NCBI RefSeq assembly: GCF_000332315.1
Contig: NZ_KB235944.1
Span: 236,641 to 300,640 of the forward strand
Source of the DNA: Prochlorothrix hollandica PCC 9006 = CALU 1027
GTDB lineage: Bacteria > Cyanobacteriota > Cyanobacteriia > Prochlorotrichales > Prochlorotrichaceae
Reading direction: 5' to 3'
DNA length: 64,000 nucleotides
Below, one piece after another: positions 17,499-24,973 of this stretch; the first letter of the stretch is position 1; the number at the start of each line of letters is the position of its first letter. The notes below the pieces were generated by a model. That model worked only from the letters and a program-made list of their open reading frames with translations, ran no database searches and was not told where the DNA came from. The position numbers were made by a program, and so were the translations under genes.

Positions 17499-19191
17499 TT
17501 AACCCCGAATGACAACGATCGCTCTGCCCCCTGGACTGACCACTTCCTCCGTAGTCGTGCGTTCTTCAATGGGGGGTAGATCGGGACGACGATCGAAAAT
17601 CACTAACCAACCCGTATCGAGTCCTAGCCCTGCGAGATATTGATCTAATTGTTGGAGTCCCTGGGGGAGTGGATCTTTCTTACCCGGTTTCCACACCTTC
17701 AGTTCCATGCCCATCACCACTGCACCATAACGCAAACAAATATCCATGCGACCCGAACCGATCGCATACTCCCGCTCTAACGTACCGCCACCATTCACTA
17801 CGCGATGTAAGAACGCCATTAACACCAGATGGGGGGCAATTTCATGGTAGGGCGCACTCTTCAAAAGAGATTCACCATGTTGTCGCCAAAACTGAAGAAA
17901 AGCGGCCAATAATTCATCGGGTAATAACTCTCCTTTGTCATTCAGCCAGCGAGGTTCAATCCTCCCAAGAGAAGCGCGAGTGGTGTAGCTCAATACTAAT
18001 GGTAGAACCTCTCTATAAATCGGATTAGCAATTTCTAACCCTCGATAGTTATTGTCTCGACACAGCCCTAAATCGAGGAGATAGCGAATATCATCGGGTG
18101 GCACATTGGGTAACTCTTCACCCGCTAACATTGGCTAAATAATCGCCTTGACCCGATCTTCCCGTAAGCGCTCCCCTAGGCTATCTAAATGGGTATCTTG
18201 ACGCTGAATAAGGATTTCTTTCGCTTGTTTAATCACATCGATCGTAATGGGTTGAGTAACTTCTTTCACTAAAATAGTTGTGGCTTGACGTGCTAAAGCA
18301 TTCACTAACCAGGGTTGTCCATCAGTTAAATAAAAGGCATGGCAAATCGCTTCTAGTGTAAAGATTTGTCCCGTCGCTTCTGTGTGTTGTAAGTAGAGTT
18401 CTTGAACTTCTTCAAAACTAAAATTAGAGAGGGTTAAGGACTCTGCTTTAATATTAAAAGGACTGGCAGTATTGAGACGATCGCTATCCCTAGATCGTAC
18501 TTTGTAATCTCGCACATCCCGCATTCCAATTAACCCTAAAGCATGGGGAAATCCCTGGGGACGACGGGGGAAACCATCTCGTAATTGTCGTAAAATAGAA
18601 ATCAGAGTTTGATTTTGTAGGGAATCAATTTCATCAATAAGCACCACCAAAGGCCGAGGAGAGGTCTGTGCCCAATAGCTCAATGCAGCATTAATTTTAC
18701 GTCCTGAAGGAGCTTCTGGCCAGACTGGAGGATGGAGATCTATAGGGAGCCAAAATTTACTGGCATCCTGCCAAACATCCAGAATAGCCGCCTCCGCAAT
18801 ATCGGGTTGATCTGGAAAAGCGCTCCCTACTTCCACCGACAGCATCACGGCAGCATAATCACCACGATTAGTGAGTTCCTTTGCCAGATCTATCATGGCG
18901 GTGGTTTTACCCACTTGCCGAGGGGCATGGATGATGAAGTAATTTCGTCCGTCAATTAAAGCGGCTCTCTGGGAATGAGGCTGATAAGCTTGGGTAATGA
19001 CCCGTGAAAGCCTTATATAGACAGGATTTCAATAACGATCCTTCATGCAAATGGTATCATTTACTACACAGTCTTCGGCGTGATCCCCAGAGAGCCATTA
19101 AAGCCTTCAACTCCGGCAGTCGTGCTGTGGGGGAGAGCATATAGTGGATGTCGGATTGGCAGGGTCCAGCGGTGTTGAAGTGTTTATACAT
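17499..19191 (-). pseudogene. AAA ATPase-PD-(D/E)XK gene (copy 1), broken twice
   Basis: Same family as the intact copies at 46311, 49206 and 61032. The upper fragment (18135-18914) holds the ATPase part after Walker A with Walker B LVVLIDEIDSL; the lower fragment (17499-18131) holds the winged-helix-like part and the nuclease-like core GSGRMDICLRYG...ELKVW. Between them the codon CAG of the intact copies (A-I-I-Q-P-M-L-A) is TAG. A 134-bp MITE with a clean 8-bp ATTAAAGC duplication splits the gene after residue 34 or so. The original start (MYKHFNTAGPCQ) is still readable at 19191. The central block resembles copy 4 while the C-terminal block resembles copy 3. Confidence 0.9.
18963..19096. 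mobile_element. 132-134-bp MITE, GGCTCTCTGGG ends (copy 2)
   Basis: Ends GGCTCTCTGGGAATGAGGC and GGCGTGATCCCCAGAGAGCC; flanked on both sides by ATTAAAGC, a perfect 8-bp target duplication. It is the most diverged copy. It interrupts the ATPase-nuclease gene. Confidence 0.92.
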
Positions 19192-19240
19192 TTAGTTTTT
19201 AGTTTTTAGTTTTTAATTTTTAATTTTTAATTTTTAGTAG
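19192..19240. repeat. Short tandem repeat of AGTTTTT/AATTTTT
   Basis: A 7-bp T-rich unit repeated about seven times just upstream of the broken ATPase start. It is followed by a partial GGGCACCTCGA-type element (19241-19285). Confidence 0.75.
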
Positions 19241-19314
19241 AGCACCTCGAAAAATCCAAATTTTCGCCCAGTGTCCCACGTAAAAAATTGATCACAATCT
19301 CACCATCAGACAGA

Positions 19315-19569
19315 TCAGGCATTTTCCAAGTCCGACAACAGTTCCGTTTCTGGCAGATCAATCATCGGCACCCCATAATCACCCAACTTCAGCAAAAAAG
19401 TGACCCGCTCAACCCCTAGCAGCACTGCGGCCATCCCTGAAGAAATTTGCCCTAACTCAACAAGCTTAACCGCCATAGCCCATCGCGCCTCCTGCTCAAA
19501 CTGAGCGCGAGTTCGCCCAACTGCATCCGGTAAAGTTTCAGGGTATTCGATCGTGAGATGTAAAGACAT
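19315..19569 (-). CDS. UPF0175 family protein
   Basis: An 84-residue protein of the UPF0175 family, thought to act as the antitoxin or DNA-binding partner of small PIN-type (DUF3368) toxins. Marks: LPDAVGRTRAQFEQEARWAMA, VKLVELGQISSGMAAVLLGV and the end GVPMIDLPETELLSDLENA. No PIN-domain gene follows; the sequence downstream is element debris, so this may be an orphan antitoxin. Confidence 0.8.
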   Translation of the reverse strand: MSLHLTIEYPETLPDAVGRTRAQFEQEARWAMAVKLVELGQISSGMAAVLLGVERVTFLLKLGDYGVPMIDLPETELLSDLENA

Positions 19570-19629
19570 CTTGCCAGATTCCTTGCGATTCCGTCTCTAG
19601 TGTACTTTACTCCAAGGCAACTTGATATC

Positions 19630-19746
19630 GAAGACCTCATCGATCGCGGCATCCCCGCTACCGCCTTTCTTCAGGCCACCGCCCAACACCCGCCCCGATC
19701 GACCGCGCTACAATAAAACCCACTACCCCACCTTCTCCGACCCTCC
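19630..19746 (+). repeat. xisI-tail repeat, copy 1 (gene fragment)
   Basis: Encodes EDLIDRGIPATAFLQATAQ then the stop, identical in sense to the last 31 codons of the xisI gene at 20148. It is followed by the same leader (AAAACCCAC...) that precedes the next gene. Other copies: 20413-20524, 20962-21056, 21509-21634. Confidence 0.8.
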
Positions 19747-20160
19747 ATGCCCCGCCGTGACTTCTACCATGACAGCGTAAAAAACGCCCTCACAAAAGAA
19801 GGGTGGCGGATTACCCATGATCCCCTAATTTTAGGAGACCTAGAACTGCGCGTCTATCCCGATCTTGGTGCTGAGAAAAACGTAGCAGAGCGTGGGATGC
19901 GCACCCTAGCAATTGAGATCAAGGTATTTGGAGCAGTGGGACAAATCTCAGAACTCCAAAAAGCGATCGGACAGTATGTTCTCTATCGCTCTATCCTCCG
20001 CCGTCAAGACCTTATCCGTTTACTCTATCTCGCTGTTTCTGCGGAAATTTACAGCACTCTATTTCAAAAACAGATCATTCTAAACTTAATTCAAGATGAG
20101 AATATCCGTTTACTAGTTTTTAATCCACTTACCGGGGAAATAGAACAATGGATCGACTAG
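19747..20160 (+). CDS. xisH: XisH family protein
   Basis: XisH was named as a factor needed for excision of the fdxN element in heterocyst-forming cyanobacteria, but xisH/xisI pairs are widespread in genomes without that element. The protein has the expected MPRRDFYHDSVKNALTKEGW start and a nuclease-like core (LAIEIKVFG, QYVLYRSIL) that looks like a PD-(D/E)XK fold with the ExK at IEIK. It is 137 residues, full length. The start of xisI overlaps its end by 13 bp. Confidence 0.9.
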   Translation: MPRRDFYHDSVKNALTKEGWRITHDPLILGDLELRVYPDLGAEKNVAERGMRTLAIEIKVFGAVGQISELQKAIGQYVLYRSILRRQDLIRLLYLAVSAEIYSTLFQKQIILNLIQDENIRLLVFNPLTGEIEQWID

Positions 20161-20498
20161 AGCAGTACCGATCGACCTTGGAAACCGTCCTGAACGAACA
20201 CGCCCAACTTGCGGCCCAAGTCAGAGCCGAACATCCCAACGCTCCTGATACTCCTGCCGAAACGATCGCCATCTGTGACCCTAAAACCGACAATTATCTG
20301 CTGATCACCACAGGCTGGACCTCAAAGCAGCGCATTCATAGTATTTTAGCTCACTTTCGTATTATTAACGCCAGCATCTGCATCGAGTGGAACGGCATCG
20401 AAAACCTGATTGAAGACCTCATCGATCGCGGCATCCCTGCCACCGCCTTTCTTCAGGCCACCGCCCAACACCCGCCCCGATCGACCGCGCTACAATAA
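20148..20498 (+). CDS. xisI: XisI family protein
   Basis: Partner of XisH. Marks: MDRLEQYRSTLETVLNEHA, the NYLLITTGW strand, RIHSILAHFRIINASICIEW and the tail EDLIDRGIPATAFLQATAQ. It is 116 residues, full length. Its 3' end is the same sequence that recurs three more times around here as a repeat. It is co-translated with xisH. Whether the pair acts as a toxin-antitoxin or a recombination accessory is not known from the sequence. Confidence 0.9.
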   Translation: MDRLEQYRSTLETVLNEHAQLAAQVRAEHPNAPDTPAETIAICDPKTDNYLLITTGWTSKQRIHSILAHFRIINASICIEWNGIENLIEDLIDRGIPATAFLQATAQHPPRSTALQ

Positions 20499-20524
20499 AA
20501 CCCACCGTTCCCTCCTCCCCCACC
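20413..20524 (+). repeat. xisI-tail repeat, copy 2 (inside xisI)
   Basis: The functional source copy: the last third of xisI plus the leader up to the ATG of the next gene. The matching copies nearby place the same leader in front of other small genes. Confidence 0.8.
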
Positions 20525-20881
20525 ATGCAAATCACCCTCAACATCCCCGATCAGCTAGCCCAACAACTCCAGCCCTACCACGATCGACTCCCTGAAATCC
20601 TGGAACGCGGTCTTGCCACCTTTCCCGCCTTCGATCGACCCCTCGACCTTGACGAACAAACCATCATCACCCTTCTCGCCAGCCGTCCCACTCCTGAACA
20701 AATCCTTGCCATTCGCCCCTCCTCGGCTCTTCAGGACCGTATGAGCGAGCTACTTGCCCAAAATAAAGCTGGCTCCCTCTCCCCAGCCCAGGAAGCAGAA
20801 CTCGAACGTTATCTGACCCTAGAGCATCTTGTGCGCCTTGCCAAAGCCCACGCCTACAGCCTCTTGCAAGCCGACCCATGA
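20525..20881 (+). CDS. Small cyanobacterial protein, probable partner of an HNH gene
   Basis: A 118-residue protein of a family I know from cyanobacteria only by its pattern: MQITLNIPDQLAQQL, LPEILERGL, LLASRPTPEQILAIRPSSALQ, LERYLTLEHLVRLAKAHAY. It is commonly followed by an HNH endonuclease gene. Here the overlapping ATGA at 20878 starts such a gene, but that gene is truncated after 13 recognisable codons. The arrangement resembles a toxin-antitoxin pair with the antitoxin first (inference). Confidence 0.7.
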   Translation: MQITLNIPDQLAQQLQPYHDRLPEILERGLATFPAFDRPLDLDEQTIITLLASRPTPEQILAIRPSSALQDRMSELLAQNKAGSLSPAQEAELERYLTLEHLVRLAKAHAYSLLQADP

Positions 20882-20970
20882 CCTACATTTCCCCTATAAT
20901 CCGCCGCCAAGCGTCAACAACTAATTCAAGCGCAGCAGTACCCTTGATTCCTTGGCTCTTCACGGCTTAA
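20878..20970 (+). pseudogene. HNH endonuclease gene, 5' stub
   Basis: Starts MTYISPIIRRQA, the usual beginning of the small cyanobacterial HNH proteins that follow the upstream gene, then turns into unrelated residues and stops at 20970, where the third xisI-tail repeat begins. The catalytic HNH part is gone. Confidence 0.65.
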
Positions 20971-21056
20971 CACCCGCCCCGATCTACCGCGCTACCATAA
21001 AACCCACCGTTCCCTCCTCCCCTACCCTGCCAATCACCCTCGACATCCCCGATTAG
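20962..21056 (+). repeat. xisI-tail repeat, copy 3
   Basis: Shares AACACCCGCCCCGATC, TAAAACCCACCGTTCCC and the first codons of the gene at 20525 (CCAATCACCCTCGACATC), but ends in a stop (GATTAG) after eight codons. It is a dead copy of the leader and gene start. Confidence 0.75.
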
Positions 21057-21105
21057 CCATTGTTTGGTATGAGTCATTCACCATTATTCTTACTTTTCTC
21101 CTCTG

Positions 21106-21423
21106 TCACGCGCTATTAATTGCAATCATCGCTTGTAAACTAGAAACTTCTTGACGTAAATTGTTATTTTCAGCAGTTATTGCCTTGATTTGCTCTAAAC
21201 TCGTCATAATCTGACTTAAAACAGTATCAATCTGTATTTGCAGTCTAGAGCGAAGCGCCGCGACACTCTCTTGCTCTTGACTCGTGATCCCAAAGTTCAG
21301 GCACTCCTGAGCATCCGTCTCAGCATACCAAGCCTCTAACTGCTCCATCTCCAGATCGCTCAAAACCTCACCCAGAGAAGCCCGATCGTGCAGCGTCAGC
21401 ATCATGTCTTGATCCATTGCCAT
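21106..21423 (-). CDS. Small coiled-coil protein, unknown function
   Basis: About 106 residues from MAMDQDMML. The first half is helical (LGEVLSDLEMEQLEAWYAE), the second half a coiled coil (LRSRLQIQIDTVLSQIMTSL...AENNNLRQEVSSLQAM). Proteins with this layout are common in filamentous cyanobacteria and often lie beside small nuclease or toxin genes. No enzyme motif is visible. The longer frame from 21513 runs into the fourth xisI-tail repeat, so I prefer the internal start. Confidence 0.6.
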   Translation of the reverse strand: MAMDQDMMLTLHDRASLGEVLSDLEMEQLEAWYAETDAQECLNFGITSQEQESVAALRSRLQIQIDTVLSQIMTSLEQIKAITAENNNLRQEVSSLQAMIAINSA

Positions 21424-21508
21424 CGCTCTCTTCCCCTCGCATCGATAGATTGCTCCTCCGAGTGTAACACTTTCCCCATCAGCAAAAAATGCTGACGATC
21501 TCTTTCTC

Positions 21509-21634
21509 GACATCCCCGCAGCCGCCTTCCTTCAGGCCACGGCTCAACACCCGCCCCGATCGACCGCGCTACCATAAAACCCACCGTTCCCTCCTCCCCC
21601 ACCACGCAAATCACCCTCAACATCCCCGATCGGC
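21509..21634 (+). repeat. xisI-tail repeat, copy 4
   Basis: Encodes DIPAAAFLQATAQHPPRSTA before a stop, then the leader and a dead start of the 20525-type gene (ACG in place of ATG). The four copies divide this region into small cassettes. Confidence 0.75.
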
Positions 21635-21691
21635 TTGTCTAACCACCCTAGCCACCCCTTACCCAAATCTACGACATTGGGCTTAAAAAAG

Positions 21692-22075
21692 TCAAAGCCT
21701 GCCCAAAATCGCCTCATTGCTTCCCAGATCGAGCTTCACTTGCATCTCCAGATTGCGCTCCTTAAACACCTGCTGGGTCACTTCCCGCGTCCCCGATCCC
21801 TGCTCCCGCAGAATCAGCGGCTCCTGTGCCAGTTGCTCCAGGGAGCCGATCGGCTCCTGCGCCACCGGATGATCACTGGGAGCCACCACCACCAGCGGAT
21901 GATCCAAAAACGGCGTGACCTCCAGATCTTCCCCCGCAGGGGGGCGACTGAGGATATAGAGATCATCCTGGTTGTCCCCCATGCGCTCCAGCAGTCCCCC
22001 ATGGTTGCTGACCTGGAGCGACACATTAGCACCGGGGTAACCCTGGCAAAATGGGCCTAAACGTCGGGGAATAAA
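21692..22075 (-). pseudogene. LysR-type regulator, ligand-domain fragment
   Basis: About 127 residues of the substrate-binding half of a LysR regulator of the CmpR/RbcR sort: FIPRRLGPFCQGYPGANVSLQ, ERMGDNQDDLYILSRPP, LVVVAPSDHPVAQ, PLILREQGSGTREVTQQVF. The HTH domain and the first part of the ligand domain are missing; a TAG lies immediately before the fragment. The C-terminus is also cut after GSNEAILGRL. A relic of a gene deletion between the cassette region and GUN4. Confidence 0.8.
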
Positions 22076-22081
22076 CTACTT

Positions 22082-22798
22082 TCAGAAGGTGGAGGGATTA
22101 AAGGCGGGATGGGTCATCAGGGAGTCCATCACCCGCACCCCCCGCAGTTGATTGGTTAAGGGCAAGTGGCCCTTGGGGGCCGACAGATCCCAGGTGAAAC
22201 CACCGGGGTAACGGGTCCAAATATTTTCCTTTTTCCAGCCCATTTTGGGCCACAGCTTCTCCCACACCTTGCCCACCCCCAGCCACATCTCCCGCTGTAC
22301 CGAGAAGCCAAATTTCCCCTCGGAATACACCAACCAGAGGGTATCCAGGGTTTGCAGATCAGTCACCGGAAACTGATTAACCTCAGAGAAATAAACCCAT
22401 TTGCGCTGCACGGCGCTATCCCCCGCCAACTCACACATTTTTTGGAGGGTCAGGCGATCGGCCAGTTCATACACCTCATCCAACAATGCCGCCTCGATGG
22501 GGCTATAGTCAATGCCCGCCTCGGAGGTGAGGGGCACAAAGCCTTGGGGAAAATGCTCGTCTAAAAAGTCCTGAATTTTGAGGTTATCCCCTTGCCACAG
22601 GGCACGGTAAACTTTTGCCCCCCGCCAGTTCACCGCCTGGGACTTAAAGGACAACAGAAACTCCTGGAGCAGGGTCCAATGATCCCCGTGGCTGGGATCG
22701 CTCAACAGGGTGTCGATCGCCTGCAACTGGCGTTTTTCAGACTCAGAAAAAAGGGAATCGCGTAATTCGGAACTATCCACGGTTAAGGCAGGGGGCAT
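22082..22798 (-). CDS. gun4: GUN4 domain protein (Mg-chelatase activator)
   Basis: GUN4 binds porphyrins and stimulates magnesium chelatase in chlorophyll synthesis. From the ATG at 22798 (MPPALTVDSSELRDSL) the protein has an N-terminal helical domain and then the GUN4 core: LADRLTLQKMCELAGDS, VYFSEVNQFPVTDLQTLDTL, WLVYSEGKFGFSVQ, and FTWDLSAPKGHLP. About 238 residues, the size of cyanobacterial GUN4. The longer frame from 22906 reads through IS200/IS605 debris. It is alone on its strand. Confidence 0.88.
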   Translation of the reverse strand: MPPALTVDSSELRDSLFSESEKRQLQAIDTLLSDPSHGDHWTLLQEFLLSFKSQAVNWRGAKVYRALWQGDNLKIQDFLDEHFPQGFVPLTSEAGIDYSPIEAALLDEVYELADRLTLQKMCELAGDSAVQRKWVYFSEVNQFPVTDLQTLDTLWLVYSEGKFGFSVQREMWLGVGKVWEKLWPKMGWKKENIWTRYPGGFTWDLSAPKGHLPLTNQLRGVRVMDSLMTHPAFNPSTF

Positions 22799-22835
22799 AG
22801 CTGGGAAACAGGATGAATGGCAGGATAGACATTGA

Positions 22836-22867
22836 CATGCTCCCCGACCTGAAGGTGCGGGGATTCT
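22836..22867. mobile_element. IS200/IS605-type end hairpin (relic)
   Basis: ATGCTCCCCGACCTGAAGGT followed by GCGGGGATTCT is the hairpin typical of the end of many IS200/IS605 elements in cyanobacteria. No transposase remains beside it. Confidence 0.6.
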
Positions 22868-23078
22868 CCGACTAGGCGAATAGTCTAGGCTATTCGCTGC
22901 TAGCAAGGCAAGACAAACGCCACAACCGCAGGGATCCTCCCTAAGCGACTATACCGTTCTTGGGGACCCTTGGGATAATGGACCCAGGAAAATTTCCCCT
23001 TTCTCCAGCCTGGGACACGGCCCTGCCGCCCCCGTCCTCGAATCCTTCCCTGTCCTTGATTAGCGTTACGGTGACCCC

Positions 23079-23723
23079 ATGATCGATCCCTTGGCCCTCC
23101 CCCCCGACCATCCCATCGTCCACCAAAGCTTTGCCATGATTGATGGGGAAATCGGTGCCCATGGCTTCAGCCCCGCCGAATATGCCATTGTCCAGCGCAT
23201 GATCCACAGCACCGCTGATTTTGACCTAAAAGACCAGGTGGTGTTCCAAGGGGATGCCATCGATCGGGGCATCGCAGCCCTCCGGGAACGCCGGGTCATT
23301 GTCACCGATGTTACCATGGTGCGCCAAGGCATTGCGGGGCTGGTGAAGCGCACCCTGGGTAATCCCTTGGTGGCGGCGATCGACCACGGCAACTCGGCCA
23401 TCCCTGGCAAAACCCGCAGCGAAACCGGCATGGCCCACTGCATTGCCCACCACCCCCGCGCCATTTACGTCATTGGCAATGCCCCCACGGCTCTGCTGGC
23501 GCTCTGTGAGGCGATCGCCCAGGGACAGGCGGCTCCCGCCTTGGTGGTGGGGGTGCCCGTGGGATTTGTGGCGGTCACAGAATCCAAAGCCGCCCTAGCC
23601 CAGTTATCGGTGCCCCAAATTCGGGTGGATGGCCGTAAAGGGGGATCCCCGGTGGCCGCCGCGATCGTCAATGCCCTGGTGCGCTTAGCCTTGGCCGATG
23701 GGCCTATGCCACCTTCACCATGA
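23079..23723 (+). CDS. cobH: Precorrin-8X/cobalt-precorrin-8 methylmutase
   Basis: Moves a methyl group from C-11 to C-12 of precorrin-8 in cobalamin synthesis. Marks: HPIVHQSFAMIDGEIG, VIQRM-like IVQRMIHSTADFD, VTDVTMVRQGIAG, SAIPGKTRSETGMA and PALVVGVPVGFVAVTESK. At 214 residues it is the usual length. Its 3' end overlaps the end of the convergent Rieske gene by 20 bp. Confidence 0.92.
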   Translation: MIDPLALPPDHPIVHQSFAMIDGEIGAHGFSPAEYAIVQRMIHSTADFDLKDQVVFQGDAIDRGIAALRERRVIVTDVTMVRQGIAGLVKRTLGNPLVAAIDHGNSAIPGKTRSETGMAHCIAHHPRAIYVIGNAPTALLALCEAIAQGQAAPALVVGVPVGFVAVTESKAALAQLSVPQIRVDGRKGGSPVAAAIVNALVRLALADGPMPPSP

Positions 23724-24186
23724 CCTGATCCCCTTCCACCTTAGACTCATAGGCAGGTAGCCCAGCGGTGGCCGGTCCTTTCTGTAGCTCGCCCGTAGCG
23801 GTGAATACTGAATCATGACAGGCGCAGAAAAAGATACCTTGATCCCCCTTCCAGTCCACATTGCACTGCTTATGATTACAAACGCTGTTGAAGGCCACCA
23901 CCTGGGTTGCATCCGCCGGATTGCGAATGACAATCACCGGAGCCGGATCCTGAATGGCCAAAAAGCCCGCTGCATCCAAGGCAGCTACGGTGCCAACGCT
24001 GATGAACCCCCCGCCGGTTTCCAGGGTATCCGCTGCCCCTTGGGCGGCATCAATGGCTTTGCCCACCCCCGTTTGGGGATCGGCGGAGGTTTCCGAAGGA
24101 GGACTGGAGCAGGCCGCTAAGATCACGGGCAGGGAGGTGGCCAAGGTACCCACACCAACCCAATTGATAAATTCGCGTCGTTTCAT
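23704..24186 (-). CDS. Rieske [2Fe-2S] protein, lipoprotein/Tat type
   Basis: A 160-residue Rieske protein. The N-terminus MKRREFINWVGVGTLATSL has a Tat-like RR and a hydrophobic run ending in AAC, a likely lipobox. The cluster-binding boxes are CNHKQC and CACHDSVF, giving the two His and two Cys ligands and the disulphide Cys pair. The usual leucine-glycine after the first His (CTHLGC) is replaced by lysine-glutamine, which may change the redox potential. It is too short and lacks the membrane helix of PetC of cytochrome b6f, so it is an accessory Rieske protein with unknown partner. Confidence 0.85.
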   Translation of the reverse strand: MKRREFINWVGVGTLATSLPVILAACSSPPSETSADPQTGVGKAIDAAQGAADTLETGGGFISVGTVAALDAAGFLAIQDPAPVIVIRNPADATQVVAFNSVCNHKQCNVDWKGDQGIFFCACHDSVFTATGELQKGPATAGLPAYESKVEGDQVMVKVA

Positions 24187-24367
24187 GGCAATTATGCTCC
24201 TGAGTAAGGAAATATCACAACTTATGACCTATCAAAGCTTTGGCCTACACTGACCATTGCGGGATCCCAAACCTGGGAAAAACTAGGGTCTGACCGATGT
24301 TCAAGACTTGCCGCGATTGTACATGGCTCAACGGTTTGAGGCTAGGCCAGCAGAGTTCATCCCCTGG

Positions 24368-24638
24368 TTGACTGACACAAGAGGGTCGCTGTAGGTTGGG
24401 TAGAGCCTTGCGAAACCCAACAGCCACAAGGCTCTACCCAACCTAGGGAGGTTTTTCATCGTGTAGGTTGGGTAGAGGAACGAAACCCAACGAGGGACCT
24501 TGCAATAGGCAGAGGTTGGGGCGATCGCCCAAGTGCTCGTTGGGTTTCGCCCGCTAGGTCGGGGCGGTGTGCCTGGGGTGTTGGGCAGCTCAACCCAACC
24601 TACGGAAACATCAGCCTTTCAGAAGTTGTGTCAGTCAA
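24368..24638. repeat. Inverted-repeat element, TGACTGACACAA ends
   Basis: TTGACTGACACAA at the left pairs with TTGTGTCAGTCAA at the right. The interior holds several copies of a GTAGGTTGGGTAGAG / CGAAACCCAAC palindrome. GTTCATCCCC occurs outside both ends. It has no coding capacity. The rest of 24187-24973 shows nothing else I can support. Confidence 0.65.
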
Positions 24639-24973
24639 TCAGGTTCATCCCCCATAGTCCGGTTCCCAAGCCTGGGTTCCCGGCTAGGAAGGCCACTGTT
24701 TCTCGCCGCTGTCTCTCGCCGCTGTTTCTGCCGAACCTCTTAAAATAAGAACACCCCAAGGCAATAACCCAAGGCCACACACTTGGATGAGACCCACCCC
24801 ACCCCCATCAGATCCATCCCAGGCGTAACCGGGGAACAGCCCCCCCGCGAAACGGCTCCCTTGCCCGGGTCCTCCCCGCATCCACCCCTGACCCTCCGAA
24901 ACCAGCGAGGTTAAACCCTAGCCCGCCCTAGTAATGAATGCCCTAATCCTGTCCTCTCGCCCTTAGGTTTCCC

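Noticed and set aside
24533-24881. Frames in the gap before the DUF697 GTPase
   Set aside because: They follow the GTAGGTTGGGT repeats and lack ribosome sites and family marks.
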